DNA from: UBA2784 sp964494625
GTDB taxonomy: Bacteria > Pseudomonadota > Alphaproteobacteria > Micropepsales > Micropepsaceae
Assembly (NCBI GenBank): GCA_964494625.1
Contig: CAZBRT010000003.1
Span: forward strand, 248,001-312,000
Length of the DNA stretch: 64,000 nucleotides
Reading direction: 5' to 3'
A program made the position numbers and the translations under genes. Below, one piece after another: positions 1 to 8,225 of the stretch; position 1 is the first letter of the stretch, and the number at the start of each line of letters is the position of its first letter. The notes beneath the pieces were generated by a model that did no database searches, was not told the origin of the DNA, and saw only the letters and a program-made list of their open reading frames with translations.

Positions 1-41
1 GCACACAGCTGGACGCAATCCGGGCCGATCTGAAGCTCTGA
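1..41 (+). CDS. 3' end of an unidentified gene (partial)
   Basis: An open frame enters from the left edge and stops with TGA at 39–41, giving the C-terminal residues TQLDAIRADLKL. A strong intrinsic terminator follows 28 bases later, which supports a real gene end. Only 12 residues are visible, so nothing can be said about function, and another reading frame also stays open through this short stretch. Confidence 0.4.
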   Translation, partial: TQLDAIRADLKL

Positions 42-69
42 TCTCCGCCCGCAGGCGTTTACGCAAACC

Positions 70-100
70 GGCCGCAGGGTTTTCCCCCTGCGGCCTTTTT
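70..100 (+). terminator. Rho-independent terminator
   Basis: A perfect 10-bp stem is formed by 70–79 (GGCCGCAGGG) and 86–95 (CCCTGCGGCC) around a six-base loop. It is followed directly by five T residues at 96–100. It ends transcription of the gene entering from the left and insulates the secreted-protein gene at 192. Confidence 0.9.
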
Positions 101-191
101 GTTGCCGTGAAGCCATCGGTTGATCCAGTTCAAAGGCGGCACGGGAATCGCGGCCGATCATGCGGCGGATTCAAAGGAACGGAGTTGGGTC

Positions 192-842
192 ATGAGATAT
201 CTCTTTCTTGCAGCGACGGCCGCCGTGCTCATGTGCGCGGTCGTTCCGCCCGCGTCAGCGGCAGGGCTTGTGATCGACGGCATCGATTTTGGCGATGATG
301 CCAGCCGCTGGGCGCGTGACGGCGAGTGCGATGATCCGCGCTTTGAAGGGCCGGGCATGACGGCGACCACGCTTCTTGATGCAGACATCGGCCACGATGC
401 GACGGACTGCTCCACCGCCTATCGTGCGGGCAGGCTGGGTTTGCGTGGCGGGGTACCGGGAGATGGGGCGCCGGACCATGATTCCGATGACCTGGCCGAG
501 CCGCTGGATGATGAAGACTACGGCATTCCGGGGCCGGGACTGTGGGCGCCGGGAGATCATATCAACCAGGTGGGCAGTATTGGCACAGGGCCGGATGTGT
601 CGGTTCCGGCAGACGGCCTCATCATCGACGGCATCAATTTTGGCGACGATGCCAGCCGCTGGGCACGCGACAATGAGTGCGACGACCCGCGCTTTGAAGG
701 GCCGGGCATGACCACGACGCCGCTGCTGGACGCGGATATCGCCCATGACGCGACCGATTGCGCGGCAGCCTATCGCGCCGGCAATCTGCGTTTGCGCGGT
801 GAGGCGGACCCCGGTTTGGCACGTCGGCCCTTCGGGAAGTGA
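192..842 (+). CDS. secreted protein with two DGECDDPRF-type Cys/Asp-rich modules
   Basis: The 216-residue product has a Sec signal peptide (residues 1–24, cut near ASA-A). Two copies of a roughly 58-residue module follow at residues 28–85 and 145–202. Each reads IDGI(D/N)FGDDASRWARD, then ECDDPRFEGPGM, then a HDATDC segment and an AYRAG tail. The two cysteines per module are 26 residues apart and could form a disulphide; the acidic residues could bind metal. The linker at 86–142 is rich in D, G and P. The ATG at 192 was chosen because GGAACGGAG lies just upstream and it begins the signal peptide; an upstream in-frame ATG at 120 has neither. Similar segments occur, as far as I recall, in other secreted alphaproteobacterial proteins, but I know no function. 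Role: unknown, probably periplasmic or extracellular. Confidence 0.85.
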   Translation: MRYLFLAATAAVLMCAVVPPASAAGLVIDGIDFGDDASRWARDGECDDPRFEGPGMTATTLLDADIGHDATDCSTAYRAGRLGLRGGVPGDGAPDHDSDDLAEPLDDEDYGIPGPGLWAPGDHINQVGSIGTGPDVSVPADGLIIDGINFGDDASRWARDNECDDPRFEGPGMTTTPLLDADIAHDATDCAAAYRAGNLRLRGEADPGLARRPFGK

Positions 843-944
843 CGGGTGCATTACGGGCGTTGCATTCAAACGTGTTGAAAAATTCGCAGGCTCGCCGAAA
901 CTGCGTCGGCTCGATACGAGTCAACGAGGCGAGATCAAGCCAAG

Positions 945-1508
945 ATGCGGCAAGAGTCACCTGTATGGATGTATTGTCGGCCCGGCGAGACGGCGCTTTC
1001 TGCGGTCACCGACGACACAATTGATCTTTGCATGATTGGAAGGAATGGCCACGAAGCGCGTTTCGAATTCAAACTTGGCCGCCCCGAGGAGCGATACTCG
1101 TGGCCGCGGATTCCCGGGTTCGTATACAGGCATGACACGCTGGAAGTGGTCGTTGAGTTTCATCGTGAGCATCGTTCAGCCGATGGGCTGCGGATCGGCA
1201 TTTCCCTCGATGGCTCGTCGATTACGGTTCCCGACGCGGGACTGCGCTTCCAGTCGTACTGGGTTCCGGATGCCGGCGACGCCGTGCTCGCCGGGCCAGC
1301 GGGATGGCGTTTTGTGACCTTCGGACCGGAGGACCAATGCGATCACGAGCACGATGTCTTCGATTGGGCAAAGATCGGTCCGCGTTTCATCACGGCGGCT
1401 TGGTACAACTCCGACCACGATTGGTGGGCAACCCCCGAGAACTTTGAGAAATTTGTGAGGGATGATGTGCTGGGTTGGCGTGCTGATCCCGATCAGGCAA
1501 AATCATAA
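945..1508 (+). CDS. hypothetical cytosolic protein
   Basis: I do not recognise this 187-residue protein. It has no signal peptide or membrane segment and is rich in W, D, H and aromatic residues, with protein-like composition throughout (for example GLRFQSYWVPDAG and AWYNSDHDWWATPENF). The start is uncertain: ATG at 945 has no clear ribosome site, and ATG at 969 is an alternative. It sits alone between two secreted modular proteins and its base composition is slightly less GC-rich than its neighbours. A cytosolic protein beside a secreted one can be an immunity partner, but nothing in the sequence proves that. Confidence 0.6.
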   Translation: MRQESPVWMYCRPGETALSAVTDDTIDLCMIGRNGHEARFEFKLGRPEERYSWPRIPGFVYRHDTLEVVVEFHREHRSADGLRIGISLDGSSITVPDAGLRFQSYWVPDAGDAVLAGPAGWRFVTFGPEDQCDHEHDVFDWAKIGPRFITAAWYNSDHDWWATPENFEKFVRDDVLGWRADPDQAKS

Positions 1509-1669
1509 GACTGACAACTATTGTTCTGCGCCTGCGCCGTTCATTCCGTTCATTGTGCACTGCACGTCAGGGGCCTCAGCAGCCGCGCGCCGGTGTGCTA
1601 GGTTGCTCCTGTCTTGGTGGACGCAACCGCGTTGTACCGATGCGCCCTTTGCGCCGGGGGGAGCCTGTG

Positions 1670-3385
1670 ATGACAATGATCTTGGTCCGCATTTTGGTAG
1701 CAGCGGCATTCGTGCTGGGTCTGAATGCGGCCGCGCAGGCACAAGAGCAGCTGCGGCTTGAACTCCAGGAAATCCTGATCCTTCCGGAGGGCGGCGCGCC
1801 GGGCGTGGTGCAGGTGCAAAGCGGCACGATTGTCGTGCGCACAAGTGACGTCAGCATCGACTATCAATGGACACCGCCGCCGCAAGTGATCGGCCCCGAA
1901 GGCGTGTCGATGACGCTGACTGCGCAGGCGACAAGGCTGGCCGGGGAGTCATGGGTTGGTATCGGCGTGATGGGGCCGGGATTCATTCTTGATCCGCAAA
2001 ATCCCGGGGTCAATTTCTGGGCCGAGCATCAGGGTTCCTCGAATACGGCCTATGTCCTCATCAAGCCTGATCCCAATCTGCGGCCCGGCGATACGGCAGC
2101 GATTTCGGTCGGTGTGACGCCGGAAACGAATGTCGTCTATCACTATCGCGTGGCGGGTGGCGCGCCACCGCAAGGCGCGCTCAATGTCACGCATGACTGC
2201 CCTGCCGACATCGTCATTTCGGCGCTGCCGTCGGTCAATTGCCATCTCATCATCACCGGCTTCCGCCGCAACACGGCTGATCCGGTCGAGGTCATTTTCC
2301 CGGCCGAGCTAGATACATTCGGCAATCACGCCAACGGCATCCAGCTGCAGGGGCGCGGTTCGCAGGACGTATTCAACTGGGACCAGAGCTACAGCTGGGG
2401 CCTTTTCGTGTTTGCCTGCCCCGGGCAGGGCGGCACGGGCGCCAATTGCTACGGCAACGTCACCACGCCCGGTCCGGTCAGCGTGCCGATCATCGTGCGT
2501 CAAAAAGGTCTGGCAGATGTGACCGTCACGCTCACATTCAATGCCACCGGAGGAGGCGATCCGCGGGGTCCGGGCGCGCGCGCGCGCATCATTGACGGCA
2601 TCGACTTCGGCGACGACCAGAGCCGCTTTGCGCTGGATGGCGAATGCGATGATCCGCGCTTTGAAGGCCCCGGCATGACCACGACGGGATTTCTGTCTGA
2701 AGACGCCATGCATGATGCGACCGATTGCGCGAATGCGTATCTCGCAGGCCTGATCTGGCTCGTCGGGCAGGGCGGCAGCATCGGCGACATGGGCCTGCTG
2801 CAGGTCAGCAATGATTGCCCGACTGCCATCGAGATTTCGGCGCTGCCATCGGTCAATTGTCATCTCATCATCAGCGGTTTCCGCCGCAACACGGCGGACC
2901 CGGTGGAAGTGATCTTCCCTGACGAGATCGACACGTTCGGCAATCATGCCAACGGCATCCAGTTGCAGGGGCGTGGATCCCAGGACGTCTACAGCTGGGG
3001 TGACAGTTACAGCTGGGGCCTCTTCATTTTTGCCTGTCCGTCGCAGGCCAATACGGGAGCCAATTGCTACGACAGTGTGACCTCGCCGGGTGCCTCAAGT
3101 ACCACGATCATCGTGCGGCAGAAGGGATCATTGGGCGCCATCATCAGACTGCCCCTGTTTGCGGTCCCGCACGGCAGCGGCGGCGGCAACAACAGTGGCG
3201 GCCTCATCATCGACGGCATCGATTTCGGTGACGACGCCAGCCGCTGGGCACGCGACAATGAGTGCGACGACCCGCGCTTTGAGGGCCCCGGCATGACGAC
3301 GACGCCTCTGCTCCCCGAAGATACAGGGCACGACGCCAGCGATTGCGCGGCGGCCTATCGTGCGGGCAATCTGCGTTTGCGCTGA
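1670..3385 (+). CDS. secreted protein with tandem B–A module pairs
   Basis: The product has 571 residues: a signal peptide (1–24, AQA-QE), a unique N-terminal domain (about 25–165), then two 206-codon units. Each unit has a roughly 110-residue module B (171–280 and 377–486; conserved DCP, ISALPSVNCHLII, GFRRNTADPVEVIFP, TFGNHANGIQLQGRGSQD, YSWGLF, ANCY, IIVRQKG). Each then has the DGECDDPRF module A also found in the gene at 192 (307–365 and 513–571). The last module ends the protein. Each module B has four cysteines. The start ATG at 1670 has GGGGGGAG eight bases upstream; longer in-frame starts lack a signal peptide. The beta-rich, disulphide-like make-up suggests an extracytoplasmic binding or structural protein. 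Function unknown. Confidence 0.85.
   Translation: MTMILVRILVAAAFVLGLNAAAQAQEQLRLELQEILILPEGGAPGVVQVQSGTIVVRTSDVSIDYQWTPPPQVIGPEGVSMTLTAQATRLAGESWVGIGVMGPGFILDPQNPGVNFWAEHQGSSNTAYVLIKPDPNLRPGDTAAISVGVTPETNVVYHYRVAGGAPPQGALNVTHDCPADIVISALPSVNCHLIITGFRRNTADPVEVIFPAELDTFGNHANGIQLQGRGSQDVFNWDQSYSWGLFVFACPGQGGTGANCYGNVTTPGPVSVPIIVRQKGLADVTVTLTFNATGGGDPRGPGARARIIDGIDFGDDQSRFALDGECDDPRFEGPGMTTTGFLSEDAMHDATDCANAYLAGLIWLVGQGGSIGDMGLLQVSNDCPTAIEISALPSVNCHLIISGFRRNTADPVEVIFPDEIDTFGNHANGIQLQGRGSQDVYSWGDSYSWGLFIFACPSQANTGANCYDSVTSPGASSTTIIVRQKGSLGAIIRLPLFAVPHGSGGGNNSGGLIIDGIDFGDDASRWARDNECDDPRFEGPGMTTTPLLPEDTGHDASDCAAAYRAGNLRLR
2180..3385 (+). repeat. 618-bp in-frame tandem duplication (B–A unit)
   Basis: Module B starts at 2180 and again at 2798; module A starts at 2588 and again at 3206. 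Both offsets are exactly 618 bases, so the second half of the gene arose by duplicating one 206-codon unit. The copies have diverged at many silent sites but remain close at the protein level. Confidence 0.9.
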
Positions 3386-3401
3386 GAAGGAACCAGCAGA
3401 C

Positions 3402-3869
3402 ATGGGCCAGACATTCTTCCCGCGCATCCTTGCGCTTATGTTCTTCATGTGCGCGGCCGGCCCGGCGCGGGCAGACGCATTGCCCATGACGGTCGAGCTC
3501 AATGACATGCAGAGGCTCTTTGTCGGGTACTGGCAGGAACAATCGCCTGCCTATCCGCAGGGAATGGGCCATGGCAGCACGCTGCGCGTCATTGCGTTCG
3601 GGAATGACACGATGACGGTGGTGCAGCTCTACGGCATCCCTCAAGTGAATGATTTCGGCACCAATGCCATCGGGGGCAACTGGACAGCGACGCGGGTGGA
3701 CGATGTGACCATCGACGTCACCATGACCCAAGGCCCGCAGAACGGGACGACATTCCGCCTTGTCTTCGAGGGGAATGACGCCTTCGTCCTGACGGACCTT
3801 GAGAATACCTGGTTGTCGCCGTCACGATTCACGCGGCTGGGGGGCTCTCCCGTCAGCCGTGATCCGTAA
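3402..3869 (+). CDS. small secreted protein of unknown function
   Basis: This 155-residue protein begins 16 bases after the modular gene's stop, with GAGAAGGAA as ribosome site, so it is probably in the same operon. Residues 1–25 form a signal peptide (hydrophobic LALMFFMCAAG, cut near ARA-DA). The mature part (ELNDMQRLFVGYWQEQ, then GNDTMTVVQLYGIP, then TFRLVFEGNDAFVLTDLENTW) looks like a single compact beta domain resembling lipocalin-like 'new value versus variance' folds. I do not recognise a named family. It lacks the DGECDDPRF module. It ends six bases before the convergent lipoprotein gene. Confidence 0.8.
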   Translation: MGQTFFPRILALMFFMCAAGPARADALPMTVELNDMQRLFVGYWQEQSPAYPQGMGHGSTLRVIAFGNDTMTVVQLYGIPQVNDFGTNAIGGNWTATRVDDVTIDVTMTQGPQNGTTFRLVFEGNDAFVLTDLENTWLSPSRFTRLGGSPVSRDP

Positions 3870-3875
3870 AACGCC

Positions 3876-4157
3876 TCAAAGCCCCAGCTTCTTGCGTTCG
3901 CCATCAGCGAAATTGCAGACCGAACCCATGTCATCGGGATCAGAATTGAACATGAGCATGGCGACTTCGGTGTCGTCCTTCTGTTCCTTGGTGATCTTGC
4001 CGGCAGCAAGTGCAGCGTCAAGGTCACTGTGCCATTTCGTCATGTAGTCGGACGTGGAATAGTTGTCGATGCAGACGGCATGGGATGACTTGGTGCCGTC
4101 ACAGGCGGCAAGGCCAAGGGTCGCAAGGGCCGCCGCAACCATCAGGATTTTCTTCAT
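3876..4157 (-). CDS. small lipoprotein, 93 residues
   Basis: The gene encodes a lipoprotein signal peptide with lipobox LAAC (Cys19 lipidated) and a mature part of about 75 residues. The mature part has three further cysteines or conserved features (VCIDNYSTSDYM, KITKEQKDDTEVAMLMF, SVCNFADGERKKL). The ATG at 4155–4157 is preceded by GGAGAA, and longer in-frame starts would bury the signal peptide. It is convergent with the preceding secreted gene. Hypothetical; envelope-anchored. Confidence 0.8.
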   Translation of the reverse strand: MKKILMVAAALATLGLAACDGTKSSHAVCIDNYSTSDYMTKWHSDLDAALAAGKITKEQKDDTEVAMLMFNSDPDDMGSVCNFADGERKKLGL

Positions 4158-4404
4158 TTTCAGTTCTCCGGATTGAAGTGCTGGGCTCCGGCGGACGTGT
4201 GACCGCACCAGTGGCTGACACGGCCACACGCATCCGGAGCGGCTGCCTTGGGGCTTGAACGCCTTGCTGCAGCCAGCGATGGTGTAGCCACAACCCGGGG
4301 TTCGCCGCATACCCCAGATGGTGTAGTTCGCGCCGGGGAGGCGGCGGCATCCGGGTTGGGCGGGGCGAGGCCGCCAATGCGGTCGCCACTTGGGGGAATT
4401 TGCA
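4158..4404. promoter_or_regulatory. divergent promoter region with direct repeats
   Basis: This non-coding stretch separates the divergent lipoprotein and LuxR-type regulator genes. It contains a 10-bp direct repeat GATGGTGTAG at 4278–4287 and 4317–4326, each followed after about 8 bases by a C-rich/CCGGGG segment. The two copies are 39 bp apart (near four helical turns), which would suit a dimeric regulator. No convincing sigma-70 boxes were identified. Confidence 0.35.
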
Positions 4405-6153
4405 TTGAACTTTCTCGGGAAAGACGCGCTCGGGAGAGATGGGGGCAAAGCGGCGCTGGATGCGGCTGCATCGCCTTCTGTTGATCCCGAGCTGATCGAA
4501 CGGCTCTACGACACCAGTGCCGACCCCACCCATTTTGATGCTTTGCTGGAGGTGTGGGAGCACGCCCTCTGGGATTATGCGGCACCGGCGCCGGGTGGGC
4601 TGCCGGTCTTTCGCGACGAGATCGACCGGCATTTTTCCCGCGCGGGCGCCATCATGGCGCGCATCGGCCGTTCGATGCCGGAAGATGCACGGGCGCAGGC
4701 AGCCGCAGACCCGCGGCCAGCCCTTCTGATCGCTGCTGACGGGTCGATCACTTTTACCAACGAGGCAGCCCAAAAGGAACTCGGCGCGCGCGAAGGCGCA
4801 AATGCTGCAGACCTTCCGCTTGAGGCCGATGCAGTGACAATCATGCGTGCCGCCCTCCGGCGGCTCAATGAACAAAAGCACGCGCGTGTCTCGTGCATCC
4901 TTGCCGGACGGTCCGTGCCCGCCGGGCGGCGCATCCTCTTGTCCCTGTCGCGGGTTGAATCGCCGCTCGCCGTCGCACGCCTGTTGACGGTCGATGTCAC
5001 ATGGAACCGCGAGCTGGCCGCCCATATCGCCCAGGCCTTTGCGCTGACACGCGCAGAACTGGATGTCGCGCACGCATTCATCAGCGGTGAGACGCTCATC
5101 GAACTCGCCCGCCGCAAGGCGCGTTCAATCGACACCGTGCGCAGCCAGGCAAAATCGCTCTTGCGCAAGGCGGGACTTCACTCGCAGCTGGAGCTGGTGC
5201 GCCTGTTTGCAGGTTATGCCGGTTTTACGCCCGAGCCCGGCGAAGCGCTTGCCGGCGAAAGCCGCACCGACCGCATCTCCTTGCGCGACGGGCGCCGGCT
5301 TTGTGTGACAAGGATGGGGGCTGAAGGCGGCAAGCCTGTCATCCTTCTGCACGGCATGCTTTCCGGCGTGACCATGACCGCGCGGGCGGAGGGAGCCTTT
5401 GCCGCTTCAGGCTACAGCGTGATTGCACCCTGGCGTCCCGGATTTGGTGAAAGCGACCCGCAGGGTGGCGATGCGGCAGGTTATGCGCAGCGCTTTGCCG
5501 CCGATCTTTGCGAAATGATGGATCAACTTGGCTTGCGTGCGGCTCCCGTGATCGGGCACATGTCCGGTTCGATCTGTGCAATGGCTGCTGCGGCAGCCCT
5601 GCCCAAGCGGTTCACGCATGTGCTTCTTGTTGCAGGTGCCCTGCCATTTACGACCACCGGACAGATCGGCCAGATGACCGCCCGCCAGCGGGTCATTGCC
5701 TATACGGCGCGGTTCGCCCCGCGCATTTTCCCGATGATTGTGCGGGCAGGCATTTCGCAGGTCGACAGCGCCGGCGGCCTGCAACGCCTGATCGCTGCGC
5801 TCTATCGCCATTCGCCGCCGGATGCGGCCCTCATCAATGATCCGGAAGTCCACTTCATCGTTGAACGGGCGATCCGCCAGTCGGTGGCGCAGGGACCTGA
5901 CGCCTTTGTGGTGGACGGATTGACAGCGCCGACCGACTGGTCAGCGGCATTCCTCGCCGCAAAGGTGCCGGTGCGCATCCTGCACGGCGACAATGACCCG
6001 GCGATGCCGTTCAGCGTTGTCAGCCAGTTTGCGGCGCGCTGGCAGGTGCCGCTCAGCGTTGCCACAGGGGCAGGACAGCTTCTGATGCACGGACTTCCCG
6101 AGCGTGTCGTCAGCGAGCTGGACAAACTTTGCGCCTCTCACCGCAGCGCATAG
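4405..6153 (+). CDS. PAS-like / LuxR HTH / alpha-beta hydrolase fusion regulator
   Basis: The 582-residue protein has three parts. A PAS-like segment lies at about 104–145 (ALLIAADGSITFTNEAA). A LuxR/GerE helix-turn-helix follows at about 212–268 (LTRAELDVAHAFISGETLIELARRK, TVRSQAKSLLRKAG). An alpha/beta-hydrolase domain occupies about 290–575, with HG oxyanion turn and GDND acid loop. The nucleophile elbow reads GHMSGS (384–389) where active enzymes have GHSxGG, and the usual catalytic His is Gln in GAGQLL (558). The domain is therefore likely a ligand sensor rather than an enzyme. The start is TTG at 4405, chosen because GGGGGAA lies seven bases upstream; TTG at 4390 is possible. The 3' end overlaps the convergent gene by 16 bases. 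Confidence 0.85.
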   Translation: MNFLGKDALGRDGGKAALDAAASPSVDPELIERLYDTSADPTHFDALLEVWEHALWDYAAPAPGGLPVFRDEIDRHFSRAGAIMARIGRSMPEDARAQAAADPRPALLIAADGSITFTNEAAQKELGAREGANAADLPLEADAVTIMRAALRRLNEQKHARVSCILAGRSVPAGRRILLSLSRVESPLAVARLLTVDVTWNRELAAHIAQAFALTRAELDVAHAFISGETLIELARRKARSIDTVRSQAKSLLRKAGLHSQLELVRLFAGYAGFTPEPGEALAGESRTDRISLRDGRRLCVTRMGAEGGKPVILLHGMLSGVTMTARAEGAFAASGYSVIAPWRPGFGESDPQGGDAAGYAQRFAADLCEMMDQLGLRAAPVIGHMSGSICAMAAAAALPKRFTHVLLVAGALPFTTTGQIGQMTARQRVIAYTARFAPRIFPMIVRAGISQVDSAGGLQRLIAALYRHSPPDAALINDPEVHFIVERAIRQSVAQGPDAFVVDGLTAPTDWSAAFLAAKVPVRILHGDNDPAMPFSVVSQFAARWQVPLSVATGAGQLLMHGLPERVVSELDKLCASHRSA

Positions 6154-6773
6154 TTGAAGCTGATCGAGATGCGGTTGTGGCCCGCGCGGCCGGTTTTCGG
6201 TCTGTATGGCATGACTTCGTGGCGCAGATAGCTCTCCCACAACAGAAGCATGCCTTCCGCCGGAAGAATGTCGATGAATGGCTTGTTGTGCGCGCGGGCA
6301 TTCTTCTTGCGCATGCCTGCTGCCATCATCATGGGCAGGCGCGGATCTTCGAGGCGAAACGTACCGGCACCTTCGGGCACGCTGACATAATAGGTGCCGC
6401 TGATGCAGCTTGCCGGATGGATGTGCGCGGTATGGCGCCCGCCCGGCTTCAGGATATTGATCCAGAGTGAATCAAGCGTGGGCCGGCCTGCGGCCGGATC
6501 AAGGTCGAGCGCGCGGGCGAATTTTCCCACATGCGGCAGCAGGACTTTCTCCAATGCTCCAAAGGCCGACGCGCGGCGCGGCAGATCGTTCAGTGACGCA
6601 TAAGATGTGTAGCCGGGGTAGCCGTGATTGCGCGACCACGCGATGCCAGCCTTGTCGTCGCGGGCGATGGCAGTCGATGCCGCCAGAAGGTCGCGGTTCA
6701 GCGTTTGCGCGGGCGAAGCGGGCAGGCGGGCCTGATAAAGCGTCGAAACAAAAAGCTGGTGGAGACGGGTCAT
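6138..6773 (-). CDS. TIGR02466-type putative 2OG-Fe(II) oxygenase
   Basis: The 211-residue protein matches the TIGR02466 family, which has a predicted 2-oxoglutarate/Fe(II) double-stranded beta-helix. Visible signatures are LDSLWINILKPGGRHTAHIHPAS, with candidate iron-binding histidines, and ISGTYYVSVPEGAG. The distal part reads GMLLLWESYLRHEVMPYR followed by RISISFNY, giving the second His and the 2OG-binding Arg. The substrate is not known for the family. It is convergent with the LuxR fusion gene and overlaps its end. Confidence 0.8.
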   Translation of the reverse strand: MTRLHQLFVSTLYQARLPASPAQTLNRDLLAASTAIARDDKAGIAWSRNHGYPGYTSYASLNDLPRRASAFGALEKVLLPHVGKFARALDLDPAAGRPTLDSLWINILKPGGRHTAHIHPASCISGTYYVSVPEGAGTFRLEDPRLPMMMAAGMRKKNARAHNKPFIDILPAEGMLLLWESYLRHEVMPYRPKTGRAGHNRISISFNYALR

Positions 6774-6901
6774 ATGGGCTTCCGGGCAGGATCAGATGGG
6801 GCGCAACGGGTTGAAGGGTTGGCCGCAGGTTTGCGCAATGTCAAAGCATGGCCTCATGTTTCTGCCCAGCCTGTCGCGTGCATCCCTGTCCAGGAAACCC
6901 C

Positions 6902-7117
6902 ATGACTGCTGCCGAGATCGCCAAGCTCCACTTTCACGAGGCGCGCGAGCGTTGCGTCCGCGATGGCCAGGACGCCGAGGCGATGGCACGGCAAATGTTG
7001 TCCAGCGTGTTGTCCTTCATGCTGGAGACGCGGGCGCTGGCCGATGTGCGGGCTGAGCTTCTTGCTGCAGCGGATAACCTTGATCCCGACATGGACTATA
7101 TGTTCATGCGCCCCTGA
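6902..7117 (+). CDS. small hypothetical protein, 71 residues
   Basis: The 71-residue acidic, helix-rich protein (MTAAEIAKLHFHEARERCVR, then MLETRALADVRAELLAAADNL, then DMDYMFMRP) starts at ATG 6902 with AGGAAA upstream. It has no signal peptide or recognisable domain. It stands alone between the divergent oxygenase-like gene and the 7219 operon. Confidence 0.65.
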   Translation: MTAAEIAKLHFHEARERCVRDGQDAEAMARQMLSSVLSFMLETRALADVRAELLAAADNLDPDMDYMFMRP

Positions 7118-7218
7118 AGCCTGACGCGAGCGTCACGGTCCGGCAAGTATTGACCGCTGCGCGGGCATTCCGCATAAGCGAGTACTCTAGGTGGTAGTGA
7201 AGGGACGCGCCCGTAGTG

Positions 7219-7623
7219 ATGCAATCAGAAGCCCTCATCCGGCGCTATTTTGCCGCCTTCAACGCGAAGGACGCGGCGGGAATGATCGCGTGCGTTGCCG
7301 ACAATGTCTGTCATGACGTGAACCAGGGCGGCAGGCGCGAGGGTGTCATCCTCTTTCGCGATTTCCTTGCGCACATGAACCGTTGTTACGACGAGCAGGC
7401 GGTTGACCTCTTTGTCATGGTGTCGCCGGATGGACGCCGCGCCGCAGCGGAGTTCGTGATCGAGGGCAGATATCTTGCCACCGATACCGGCCTTCCCAAA
7501 GCCAGGGGCCAGACCTACCGGCTGGCCTGCGGCAGTTTCTTCGAGGTGAGCGGCGGCAAAATCGCGCGTGTGACCACCCACTACAATCTGGCGGATTGGC
7601 TTCGCCAGATCGAGGCGCCATGA
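7219..7623 (+). CDS. SnoaL-like / ketosteroid isomerase-related protein
   Basis: The 134-residue protein has the NTF2-like cone fold signature: ALIRRYFAAFNAKDAAGMIACVADNVCHDVNQGG at the N-terminus and GGKIARVTTHYNLADWLRQI at the C-terminus. It fits the 'ketosteroid isomerase-related' group (TIGR02096). The substrate is unknown. GTG at 7216 is an in-frame alternative three bases earlier. Its TGA overlaps the ATG of the next gene (ATGA at 7620–7623), so it is the first gene of a coupled three-gene operon with an acetyltransferase and an amidase. Confidence 0.85.
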   Translation: MQSEALIRRYFAAFNAKDAAGMIACVADNVCHDVNQGGRREGVILFRDFLAHMNRCYDEQAVDLFVMVSPDGRRAAAEFVIEGRYLATDTGLPKARGQTYRLACGSFFEVSGGKIARVTTHYNLADWLRQIEAP

Positions 7624-8225
7624 GCCCGCGGGTTGAATTGCTGACCGGCGACGCCCTCAAGCAGGGCATTCCCCACCTCGCGCAGCTTCGCATCGATGTC
7701 TTCCGCGAGTGGCCGTATCTCTATGACGGCAATTTCGACTACGAGCAGTGGTACCTTTCAAAGTTCGCCGAGAGTGCGGGTGCGGTCATCGTTGCGGCAT
7801 TTGACGGCGACAATCTCATCGGCGCCTCGACAGCTGCGCCGCTCGCCGCGCAGCTCGATGATTTCATTGCACCTTTCAAGGCTCAGGGCATGGACCCCGC
7901 GCATGTCTTCTATTTCGGGGAGTCGGTGCTCAAGCCAGCCTATCGCGGCTTGGGGCTGGGCGTTGCCTTCTTCGTGCATCGCGAGGCGCGGGCGCGGGCG
8001 CATGGCGGCATCATGCATACGGGGTTCTGCTCGGTCTTGCGGCCGGGTGACCACGCATTGAAGCCCGCTGACTATGTACCCCTGGACGATTTCTGGCGGC
8101 GGCGCGGCTATCAGCCGGTCAAGGGCATGACCGGTCCGTTCCACTGGAAGGATATTGATCAGCCGGGCGAGACCGAAAAGACGATGCAGTTCTGGGTCAA
8201 GCGCATCGCAGCGGGCACGACATGA
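7620..8225 (+). CDS. GNAT family N-acetyltransferase
   Basis: The 201-residue protein has the GNAT acetyl-CoA-binding motif A (FGESVLKPAYRGLGLGVAFF, R-G-x-G-x-G type) and flanking segments ELLTGDALKQGIPHLAQLRIDVFREWPYLYDGN and the C-terminal FWRRRGYQPVKGM. The acceptor is unknown. The start ATG at 7620 overlaps the upstream TGA, and its own TGA overlaps the next start in the same ATGA fashion. GNAT plus carbon-nitrogen hydrolase also occurs as a single fused protein in some bacteria (YhcX type), so the two probably act on one substrate. Confidence 0.85.
   Translation: MSPRVELLTGDALKQGIPHLAQLRIDVFREWPYLYDGNFDYEQWYLSKFAESAGAVIVAAFDGDNLIGASTAAPLAAQLDDFIAPFKAQGMDPAHVFYFGESVLKPAYRGLGLGVAFFVHREARARAHGGIMHTGFCSVLRPGDHALKPADYVPLDDFWRRRGYQPVKGMTGPFHWKDIDQPGETEKTMQFWVKRIAAGTT

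Noticed and set aside
2180..3385. CRISPR-like repeat array
   Set aside because: The repeats are long, coding and in frame; no short regular repeats with unique spacers occur anywhere in the window.
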